Shown: piece after piece, positions 38,101 through 50,100 of the stretch
Position numbering within the stretch: the stretch's first letter is position 1
How the letters are laid out: each line of letters starts with the position of its first letter
Source of the DNA: Siphonodentalium dalli
Taxonomy: Eukaryota > Mollusca > Scaphopoda > Gadilida > Siphonodentaliidae
Direction of reading: 5' to 3'
Length of the DNA: 64,000 nucleotides
Assembly: GCA_032622095.1 (NCBI GenBank)
Contig: CP136064.1
Coordinates: 173,610,310 to 173,674,309, forward strand
Position numbers and translations under genes: made by a program
The notes under the pieces: generated by a model
The model's input: only the letters and a program-made list of their open reading frames with translations
Database searches by the model: none
What the model was told of the DNA's origin: nothing

Positions 38101-41100
38101 ACTTGTAAAACATTGTAATGTGTGAAACCATTTGATTGAGGGCTACTTACTTTCTTTATATGAACTATGGTAATCTGTTTCGATTTAGGGGCCATAGGGG
38201 CCAGCATCCTCATCATATTATGTCTGTATAACATTATATAGATAACACTTTTGTATTGTATAAACTATATATATTTTTGAAAACCATAACCACCGTTATG
38301 AAACACTTAATCTTGCATGTACCTAACAATATAAGCATTCCTTATTACACAGGTCAGATATGATCTTATCTGTCCATGTTTTATAAACAAATAACTGGGG
38401 AGCTTGTGGGGGGAGGGGGGGGGGGGTAGTAATTAAAGTACAATTTAAATATGAGATGGAATCCCATACATGTATGTTGTTCTAAGCAGTCTGGCTTGTC
38501 AACAAATTATCATTTGTCTTTAGAAGTGAATGAATTTTGAATATCTGGCATGCCAAAAGTGGCAGAGATAGGGATTTATCACTTTTGTTTCCAATGTGTT
38601 AACTTATAGTAAACTCCTAAACATATCCTCCGAAATCACTAAACCGTTGGATCTCACAGTGAGAGGTCTTTGGGTGAATAGGGACAGAGTTATGAGATTT
38701 AAAACTACCCCCCCCCCCCCCCCACCCCAAATACTTTAACCCCTTCTTAAGACAAATTATTTGAGCTTTTGATTTCAAGTTTGGTACTGATGTATGGATT
38801 TCTGTGATTGCCAAGGTATGGGTTAAACATCTGCTGATCGTGATCGGCCTCTCGTTGTTTTTGCAGTATCCGAAATGAATTGTTTGAGTAACCCATTGGT
38901 CTAATAGTTTGCTAATAATTTTGGAAAATCTATGTGGGAAAAGTGTTGAAATTGCCCTCATTTTCGAGCAAATTATGACGTTTATTGGTTATGCTAATAT
39001 TTGGAGGTATCTTTCAATATTTGAAGATACAACTATAAGTTAGGGTGTCTATACGGTTGTCTGAGATAGCGTGGGATCAGTCACACCAGACCAAAGTGAA
39101 GGTATAGTCTATTTCCCCACAAAGCCATGCCAATTGACTGGTGTGTGTATGAGATGATATCTTTTTAAGAGAAATTGCACCGATTACGAAGGAACTCCTG
39201 TTCAGAGAAAACAATTCATCTTAAGAAGAATCCAATTGTTCTTAGCAAGAAATAAATTATTTAAAAAGATCAACTATTTAAAAGGAATTTCGAACCAACT
39301 ATTGTTAAGAGAAATTGAATTTCTGTTATGAGAAATAACATTTTTGTTTAGAGGATAACAAGTCAGTATGTAGTTAAATTTGGAACAAAAATACATTTCT
39401 GATTACAGATGCTCGTTTCACTGGTGTCTGCCACAAATTACTACCGGTATCATACTACCACTGGAAGATTTTGGGTTTTACTGCAAGTATTATATGCGTC
39501 CGTCCGAGCATTTACCTTAGCCACGTGTTGTCGGATCTGATTGAAATTTGGTGTGCATGGAATATTCACTTTCGAAAGAGAGTTTGCATTTTCTGTTCCA
39601 GAGTTTCCCTTCTTTGTTTAGCTGAATTTAAATGTTTTCTTGATATCTTAAAAATGTTTTTTAGAGGAGTGTTGTTTTATTCTAGTTTCCGTTAAGAGTT
39701 ATTCTTTGTTTATCCAAGGGCTGTCCGAAAAAAAATTCAGACACGTAAATGATACTTTTTGTTTTTTTACCTTTGCTTATTTTTGGGACCCACCCACCCT
39801 CGACCCAATTAATTTGTTTCTGTATTACAAAGTTTTTTCCTACCATTTTTCGACACCCACCCCATAGAAACACCGTGACAGGTACCTGGGGAAAATACTA
39901 AAATACAAATATCTAGACTATACCCCCCCCCCCCAAGGAAGAATATTATAATTATCACCACTTACTGTCTGTTTCCTATTAACTTCCTATTACATGTTAT
40001 GTTGGTGTAATGGTGTATGTAATTATCTCAGTTTGTCATGGCAGTGATTGCTCATGCAACGTGTCCATGCATTTATGTTCGGAGTGACAGACTGACATAT
40101 ACCGGATATTTAGAAGTTTTACAAGAAACAATCTATATGACTGTCTAAATGCAGTTTTGATGTTAAACATACATTACATGTATCTTTTAGTTTTAAGGTC
40201 AAAAATAGTTGGAAAAAGTATGGAGGAAATGTTTGTTTGAGCTGCGAAAAAAAAATGCTTTTGGGTCCTCTTGACCTCCAACCCCCTCATACGGGCTCGA
40301 AAAAAAAAGGTTTGACCACCCCCGGTGCAACATCCTGTTTAGGAAAGAAGAAAAAAAATTCCTCTGACCGGTCGGTATATATAGGCAGGTAAAGGTTTAT
40401 TATTTTTTGTGCTAACCCTCAAAATATCAACACCCTAATCTCAGCAATTTAGGTTAAACTAATTATAACAATGAGGCAAGACAGCTAGCTTGCCTAAATA
40501 GTATTTATTCGATGGAATGAACGTTATAAGTTCCCAAACAATTTTATTATACAATTGATAAGGTAAATCGGTCCTAACCAGTGGTCCATCGGTTTTAGGC
40601 AGTATACCAGTAAATATATACAAAATGTTCACCATTCCTGTCCCACAAGGTCTTACTTTATACCTTGAACGATCGCCTCTGGCATAAGTTTATGTATACG
40701 ATCACTATGAACCGTCTCTGGTGGTACTAAAGGCGCGCGTCTATAAGGTGAGTTAAAATCGCTATAGTTTTGGTAATTGGACATCATATAATTATACGGC
40801 TTATGCTGGCTTATAGTATCCAATCGACCTGCAATGAAGTCCTTAACTAAATATTCTGGTCACGTTCAATGTAGTTTCGTGTGCTAAATGAGATCGCTAT
40901 GCGTATGCTAGCTGTTACCATGCGTGATATACTTTATGTATAATTGTGCTGGCGTGAGTGTTTAGAAATGTTGTTCTTTTTCAGATGTGACACGAGACCG
41001 TATATAGATCCGTTGATGACTGTCAGGCGTGATCTAGATCACATATCCAAGCTTCCCGTCGGTCGGGCGTGATCTGGACGACGTATCAGAGATTCTCGTC

Positions 41101-44100
41101 AGTTGGACGTGGCCAGATGACGTATCGGAAATGTTCGTCAGCCTGGCGTGAGCTTTTGGTGATGAATCGGTAATGCTCGTCAGTGGGAATGAGCGAGGTA
41201 TACTGGTCAATCGTACGCGATATGTGACGTATCGGAAATTCTGGTCAGTCGGATGTGAGCTGGTAAACATATCGGACATGCTATAGTCAGTCGGGCATGA
41301 GATATGTGCTATAAATAAATACTGATTTGCCAGACTTTAACTAATGTCGTGCTTAGATGTTGATGTGTTTCATGTAGTTTTGTTAGATACGATATGAAAC
41401 TGTTCCAGGCGTGATTGACATCGTAGTCGGATATACGGTACTCGTCAATCGGCTATTAGCTAGAATGCATCGGATAGACCTATGTCGGCCAATCGGACGT
41501 GGTCCAGACGATGACATGCTGGTCAGTCAGGCGTGGGCTGTTTGGCGGACCAGATAATTATACTGGTCAGCCAGACACGTGAGCAACATTCATACATGCA
41601 GGTGATGTCATGTCAAATATATGCTGGTTGATAAGGTGTGAGATATATAGATGAAGTGTAGGATTTCATCAGCCTTTGCCAAAGTACGTTTCGGATATGT
41701 TTGGCGGAAGGCAGATACCATGCACCATCTAGTTTGGAGATGTCAGATATATTTGAATCTCAATCTTAAACAAAATATGTTTCATTCGGACATGAGATAG
41801 AATGTGTTTGAACTATGATTTTAAATGTGTGCGCTGATGTTGACTTGATATGTTGGGGAGCGTCGTAAGAGGTTATGTTATAGTCATTATATCAGTCGAC
41901 CAGTGACGTTGGGTGATATGACATTGTTAGGCCTGAGCTGCACGGGGTCGTCCTAGATGTTGGATGAATACCAGGCGCATGATTATGAAGTTGTGTTGGA
42001 TATGCATATTAATTTCGGTATCGAGTGGGGTGTGACATATCGGATATGCTAACCCATCCCGTAGGTGGTGATAAATTATGTCTGATCAATGAATGGTCAG
42101 TTAGACGTGTCGAATATGCTGGTCAGTCGTGCAGCAAGATGGCGTGATGTCATATGTGCCAGTCAGGTATGAACTAGATAACGCCATGTCGGATATGCTG
42201 ATTAGTCCGCGTGCACTATATGGCGTATTGGATATGCTGGTCAGTTGTGAGCTAGATGACGCCATATCGATTATGCTGGTTATCTTTGGCCAGAGCTAGA
42301 TGTTGTCAGACTCGAGTTAGCTGGTGTCGTGCTCGATATATGCTTGTCCCGCATGTCGTGACCTGGTGTTCAAGTAGCATTAAAGTTAGCTTACATGGTG
42401 ACAAACTGCGAATTAAACGTGTCGGATATGGTGGATAGTCGTGATGTGGCTAGATGACGTCGTGTCAAATGTGCTAGTAAGTCGGGCGTTAGGTGGATGA
42501 TGTCATATCTGATATGCCGGTCAGTCAGACGTGAGCTGGTTGGCGTATCGGTTATGCTGGCCAGTCGGGTGTGAGCTAGATGACGTCATCAGATATATAT
42601 GCTGTTCACGCTGATGTTCAAGTAAGCTTATGTAGTGACAAGCTGCCAATTAAAATGTTGCTGTTCAGTGGTCAGTCAAGTGTGTCGGATATTCTGGGCA
42701 GTCGTGTGGCTCGACGGCATGTCTAATGTGCTGATAAGGCAAGTGTGAGGTGGATGATGTCATTGTCATATCGGATATGCTGGTCACTCAGGGGTGAGCT
42801 GGTTGGAGTATCATATATGCTGGCCAGTTAGGCGTGGGCTAGACAACGTCATCAGATCGGTTCAGTGGTCAGTCAAACGTGTCGGATATGCTGGACAGTC
42901 GTGTGGCTAGATGCAGTCATGTCAAATGTGCTGGTAAATCAGGTGTGAGGTGGCAGTCATCGGATATGCTGGTAAGCTATGTGTGAGTTGGTTGGCATAT
43001 CGGATATGCTGGTCAGTCAGGCGTGAGCTAGATAACGTCATCGGACATGCTGGTCATTCGGACGTGACCTGGTGTTCAAGTAGCCTCGAAGTAAGCCTAC
43101 AAAGCGATAATCTGCCAATTAAAATTATGATTGTCAGTAAACCGAATCGCGTAGAATTGAAGTTTTATTTTGAATGCTCGAAAACCTGAAACGGAAGCGC
43201 AAAGTGAATTCAAACGAATATTGCCGCTTCGCAAGTTGGTAAAAAAATTGGTCATAGTAACGTTTAGATTTCACTTGTTCTTGGACACAGCTCTCGACCA
43301 AGCCTGAGTTTAATGTGCCTGTCATTTGCAGAATGAAGTCATAGCGGCTAGCATCACTAAATTCACACACTGGGGACATCATTCTGCTTAGGCCTCATCT
43401 TTTCTGGATTGTCAAATTTCTATAGAAACTTCTTCAATTAGAATCTATTTCTTTTTTAGTTTAGTTTCTCTATATCCCCAAAATGACAGACGACACATTG
43501 CATAATCGAGGTTCCCTATTGTACATCACAAGCACCATTTGGGAACTTCAATCTGAGTCTATGTCTCGCATAGCAGATGAGGCCATGCAGAATGAGGTCC
43601 CCAGAGGGTGAATTTGGTTATGCTAGCGAGATAGCATCACTAAATTCACCCTCTGTGGACCTCATTCTGCAAATGAGATGCACACTAAACTCAGGCTTGC
43701 TCTCAACCATTTAGAAGGCGCCATTTCTTCTTGGTGAGGTGAATGTTGCAAATTGTACCCAACATTGTATTTGCACAATTTCCACATTGCAACTGATACC
43801 ATGCATGCAGTTCTAAATAATTTGTTTACGCCCGTTTAAAACAAAATATTACTATGCTATTGGTCTTCTGTCCGTCCGTTCGCTTTTGGTTTCCAGATGA
43901 TAACTTTAGATAGTCTCAACTGAATGGAATGAAATTTGGTATGTTAGTTTACTAGCATAAAATACAAGTCAAGTTGGACTTCGGGTATTGCTCTTTTTGT
44001 TGGAATTTGCACTCAATTTTCGTTTCCAGATAACTTTAGTAAGTCTCAACTCATTGGAGTGGAATTTTGCATGTGAGTTTACTAGCCCAAAATACAGGTC

Positions 44101-47100
44101 ACGTTCGAATAAGGGATTTCGCCCGCCTATTTTCACCAGAGTTATGGTCCTTTGCTGGAATTACCATGACTTATTTTGCCATCTGTATGCAAGATATATA
44201 TATATAGCGATGATCTTACATTATGATGTTAGTGGACGCTGGCTGGTGCCACGATGTCCACGTCTTCTTCGTCTGGCTCACCGAATTCACCAAATTCAGG
44301 CTCTAGATATATTTCTAAACCTATAGCCAACGCCCGTTTCGTCTGAGAACTTGTCATTCCTAATTTGGATTTGGAATCAAGTCTCACGCCCTGTACGTTC
44401 TTTCCAATATTATTCCGAATTGACAGTTAATCATTAAGTTCTTAGCTATCATATTTTCTACAGGAGCTATCTACATGCATAGCATATATACGTGTATAAA
44501 TAAATTAACTGTGGAAAAAACTATGTTGCAATAATTTAGCTTCGTTATGTCTGTGTGTGTGTCGATATTTGGTTTTAAAAGACGAAAGACGGCGTTTGGT
44601 TGGCCATTCATTGACCACCGACAATGATTGACCTTTAATAATTGCGCGAATTAGAGACATGTTTTCGAGTGTATTCAATTAACCTAACATCTACGAAATG
44701 GTGTGATATTATGGTATTATTTAATGAGAATCCGTCGCCTGTCAATCGGTGCCTATTTCCATAAGAACGTTTGGATAATTTACAAACTTGAATGATGATT
44801 TCTCGGACCAAATTACGGATGAAGATGGATAACTCTAAATCAAGTGGCTTTTTTTGTGTCAGATATTTGGCAAACCGGCAAAATTTCGTTGAACAAAATG
44901 TCGATAAACAACAGGTTTTGGGCAATTTTATACTATACAGTTGACTGTGGATAGCATTATTTTTGGGCAATTACTCGATTCTGACAACTGAAGCGGCATT
45001 TCAAAACTTGTTGTTGTTGGAATCTGATGAGATGGGGACTAAGCTTGAGTACCTTTAATCTGGTAGAAATCTTTGTACCTAGACTAGCCTAGTGTCAAGA
45101 GATGTTGACATCGCGATGGGTGCGTGCACGGACGAACCATGCATAAAGGGATAGGCCTATAGTTGAACAATTAATATCTGGACCGTGATATATTGGAAAT
45201 GTGTTTATTACTATAGTATAGGACACATACTCCCTATTCAGTAGGCCTATTATGCTGGGGGACATTGTCTATCGAGCTTTCGGACGTTTACTGAAGGAGT
45301 TTGTGTGCGTACAATTTGAGTTCTCCGTTGAGGGTTTGCCTCGACTGGACGCCATTTGTAGTGGCTTATATCGGCTTCTGGATAACAAATCAAGTTTTGA
45401 AATATCCATTTAACTTTGATCATGTTGACTGTGTTCCAATTTTAGTTTATTACTATAGAGTTATTGTTCTTTGTTCACAAAATATAAGCATGGTAATTAT
45501 ACATTTAAGGATATTGACATTCCACTACAGTGGGACCCCCATATGATGGGCCATATCTCTACCACAGGCCTGTGATCTCTACTGTAATGCTAACATTTCA
45601 TTTTCGAATATGACAGATATGAATTATATAGGAGTCCTTTTGAGCTCACAAAGTCTCCGGTGTAGCTATAGTCATAACTCCCCGTCCGTCGATCAGTCAA
45701 CAATTCTTTAAACTTCTCCAGAACCATGCATAATACCGATTGTGTTATGTTTTATGTGGACGATTCTTTGCTGACTGGAATTCTGATTTGTTAAAATGGG
45801 GGTCACTGGGTCAAATAGGGGCAGATCCAGGGACATAACTCTTTCCCTCCAAAGTAATTGTCCTCCGACGTTCTGAAAGAAAGGGAGAACTATAGAAACG
45901 GGCTCCCTTCACCCGTTCGTCACACTTTTAGTACCTTCATGGTGTAATCATCTCCTACAGATTTCATCCCAGAGATTTGAAACTTCAGAATATTGTTGCC
46001 CATATATTGAAGATGTGCAACATGTATATAGATGACGGAAAAATTATTTTTTGACAGAGTTATTAACCCTTTTCGACTTAGAAAAATTTCAACATTTTTT
46101 ATAATTTTCTGTATATGAGGGTACCTTCATGGTGTAATCAACTCCAACTACAGTTTTGATCGTAGATATTTGAATCTTCAGAGTATTATTACCCACATAT
46201 TGGAGATGTGCAACATGTATATAGATGACGGAATTTTTTTTTTTTTACGGAGTTATTAACCCTTTTCGACTTGGAACATTTCAACATTTTTTTATTTCTT
46301 TAACAAAGCGGCATCGACTTGCCACGTTGTCGAGGGACACTGTGGTCGGCTGACTTTTTATTAATTCTTAAAACGTCTTAAGAACCATCAGGTCTATTTA
46401 GTTTATATTTGTTATGGGGGTGTCCTCATGTGACTGGGATTCAAGATTTGTTCAAATGTGGTCACTGGGTCACATATAGGGGCAGATCCAGGGACATGAC
46501 TTTTTCCCTGCAATCGTAGTAATTATTAAAACGTCTTCTCAGGAACCATATGGTCTATTTAGCTTATATTTTGTTTGGAGGGTTCAGATTTGTTCAAATA
46601 GGGTCACCAGTTCAAATAGGGGCAGAGCCAGGGACTTAACTTTTCCCCCAACATGGTAATTTAAAAAATGTCTAATGAGGTCATATTTTGATGTGGATGG
46701 TACCTAGCTGACAGGGATTCAAATTGGGTCACCAGTTCAAATATGGGCGGAGCCAGGGACATGACTCTTTCCCGCCATAGTAATACTTAAAACTGACTTC
46801 TCAAGAACCATCAGGCCGATTTAGCTTATATTTGGTATGGACAGTCCTGGTTTGACTGGGATTCAAATTTGTTCAAATGGGGTCATCGGGCCAAATATGG
46901 GTGGAGCCACGGACATATATAACACTGAGAGGTCCTTGGATGATGTGAATAGGGGAAGAGCTATGATATTTAATACTACCTCGACCCACCCTAAATACTT
47001 TTAACCCCTTCTTAAGATAAATTATTTGAGCTTTTGAATTCAAGTTGAGTTCTGATATATGAATTCCTGTGATCATATTATTATTTTTTTTTTTTTTATA

Positions 47101-50100
47101 AATTATCAGTTATAGATAGATATAACATATTATAGAAATAGGCTGCTAGGTCTTTTCTTCTATGCTAATGAGGTGCAGAGCTATTATGTTGATAATTTCA
47201 AGGAAATGTCAAGGGTGCCATGGTGATAACCTTTCCTTAAATATTCTAACTACATTTAAGGAAAATGAATTCACTTCAACTCTTAAAATTTACCATTTGA
47301 AATTACTTGATGAATGGATCTCATAGATTGGGATTTTACATTGGATCAAATAGGGGCAGATGTAAGAGATTTAGCTGAAGTGCTAATAAAAATTAATATG
47401 CTGTGATTCCCCCTTAATTAAAATTGACTCAGACCATGATGACATCACTCAAGCATAGGCCTGTTGGTTGTCATGGTGGCATGAATTGCTAGAAGCAGAC
47501 TCGGTCCATACTATGAGATGGACTTATTTATTCAGAGTCTGAAGCACAAATGATGCTGAAGCATAAATAAGGAATAAATGTGAAAAAGGCTTCCCATAGA
47601 AACATCCTATAATGCTTACATTACATTATGAAGTATGAAAGTGGACTATTGTACCGGCAGGTAGATTCTGTAGATATTTCCATAGTTTATGAATAAAGTT
47701 GATCATTCTTTTAGCCACATCCATCAATTTTCACCAGTGGTGGTCCTTGATTATTCTGAATTGAGATATGATTTATCATTTATGTAGAGCTTTTAAAGAA
47801 GTTATATTGATTTATATTATACACTATATTTTAATATGTATCAAAAATTTCTTTCAGCACTGTTTTCAACCAATAATATAAAATTTGCCTTTAAAAACAG
47901 GTTTCATATATCATGGAGAATCGGGTATAGGATTAATCAAGGTTTTTACTTTTACGTTAAAATGAGTAGTGATCTAATTAGTATATTTTATTCTACTTTC
48001 AGTAAGAAGGGATTCAATGTGAAATCATTTGGGACTGGAACACAGGTGAAATTACCAGGTCCAAACGCATCGCAGCCAAACGTCTATGACTTCAACACAA
48101 CTTATGAAGAAATGTCCAGAGATCTATTGAGGAAAGACTATGAACTGTATTCTGAATATGTGTATTTAAGTTTGGAAATGCTAGTAATGTCTTTTAAACA
48201 GATAATTACATACATTGAATATGAAGTGAACATTGGGCATAGGTATTTCATCACAGCATCATACAATATCAATTTAAAGCAATGTCATTATATAGTTGTG
48301 AATAATCAATAATATTTCAAGCTGCTAATGAATTTGCGGTTCAATATTTTTCACTTAGATGAAATTATATAAATCACTTTCAGTATAAACACTAGTATGG
48401 GTAAATGTGTAAAAAATATTTCAGTCTGTAAAACATCTCCACTAAGAAGAACATACAGAAATAGATTAACTTTGTTTTTATATTAATTATTGATAGTTCT
48501 CCAATATTTACATTCCATGTGTTGAAACCATTGTTATGTCAACAAAATTGTTAGAGTGATTTGTCGACAAATATCGCTAATTGTGTTGTAAGTTGAAATA
48601 TTTCAGTTTGAATATGATTTTCATAATATTTTTCAATCCTTTGACCATCTCCAATGTTTACTGTCAAGTTTTGATCTGTGATTTAGTACCAATGGTGAGC
48701 ATGGAAAACACAAGCAAGGGTATTCAAATCCTTGCTTCTTCTAATAAATTGCAAATCCATGGCCTTCACATAAACTTTGTTTTTATATGAAATATTGAAA
48801 GTTCTTTAATATTGTGTTGAACCATTGTTATATAGACAAAACTGTTAGTGATTTGTCAACAAACATCGCTAATCATGTGATAAGTTCAAATATTTCAAAC
48901 ATTTGGTATCTTATTGGACATTGATCGGTAATGCCACTGAAACATAAATGTTTAATAACATTGGTTTTGATATGCGAAATCTCGTTATTGATCTGATTGG
49001 ATAGTTATTAACCCTTCCATGGAGCTTCCTGAAATTTAGCGAAAACATTGTGCCAATGCATTCTCTTTTATATGCGAGTCTCCCATGGGAGCCTCAGATA
49101 TATAAGAGATGATTGGCCTAACAATATTGACCTTGTAAGCCAGTTATTCTCTTATATATGCGAGGCTCGATATGGGAGACTACCATTTATAAGAGAATGC
49201 ACTGGCACATGATCTTTAATGCTGCACCAGCGTAGCTCCCACCATGAAAGGGTTAATAATTTTTTTTAGAACAAAGTAGATTATTTTCAAATGTATCTTA
49301 TTGGACTTTTATCAGTAATTCCACTGTAACAGTACATGTACTTGTTAATGATAGTTTTACAGTCTGTCATAAAATATATTATGTTATTTTGTATGTACCC
49401 TTAAATCCTTTTAACCATTTCATGATGGGAGCTGCACTGGTGCAGCATTAATTACCCTGTACCAATTGCATTCTCTTATATATGTGCGTCTCCCATAGGT
49501 AATTGAATGCACAGGCTTACAAGGTCAATGTAAATATTGTTAGGCCTATGTATTCTCTTATATATGTGAGGCTCCCTATGGGAGACTCGCATATATAAGA
49601 GAATGCATTGGCATAGGGTTTTAGTAAAATTTCAGGAAGCTCCAGTCATGGAAGTGTTGGTTAAACAATGGTTTCAACACACAAAATTTTGATGTTGGAG
49701 AACTTTCAATAATTAATAGAAGACCAAAGTTTATCTATTTTAGTGGTGATGTTTTTACAGACTTTCATAAATTTTGCACATTTAGTTTCTGTGAAGGCCT
49801 TGGGTCGCTTTAACTGGTATACAGGATTCACCTCTCTCTGTTAATTGTATTCAGGTGGTTAGGGGGATGACACTCTCATTATTTGGAGCTGCGTGTTATA
49901 ATTTTCTCAAGTATCATTGTTTTACAAACTTATAATTTTAAGTGTTCAGATTTAAAACAGAATACATCAAATGATGACACATTTGGTATACCAACGACCC
50001 TTTCTCACATTACAATTTGTACTTGTAACTTTCAAACTGTAACCAAATCTTCCAATTGAATGTCCTTGACCTATAAAAAGATACACACAGAATGGCATTC

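Larger units (their letters stand above)
17172..48002 (+). other. SSU72 intron 1 (30.8 kb)
   Basis: The donor GTGAGA and acceptor TTTCAG bound a phase 2 intron of 30,831 bp. It is filled with elements listed separately; no nested gene was recognised on either strand. Confidence 0.9.

Noticed and set aside
42256-43189. Two frames sharing TWCSSS..VSL-like residues
   Set aside because: Both translate the higher-order insert of the minisatellite; no conserved protein.
44635-44970. 111-codon open frame on the minus strand
   Set aside because: No similarity I can name, no clear splice sites and no repeat copies; could be chance in AT-rich DNA.
47836-48002. Upstream part of the 158-codon frame containing SSU72 exon 2
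   Set aside because: The acceptor CAG at 48002 and family similarity beginning at SKKGF show that this part is intron.
48147-48312. Downstream part of the same frame after SSU72 exon 2
   Set aside because: It departs from the family just where exon 3 takes over (YTQNGIL at 50082); kept only as a possible isoform.
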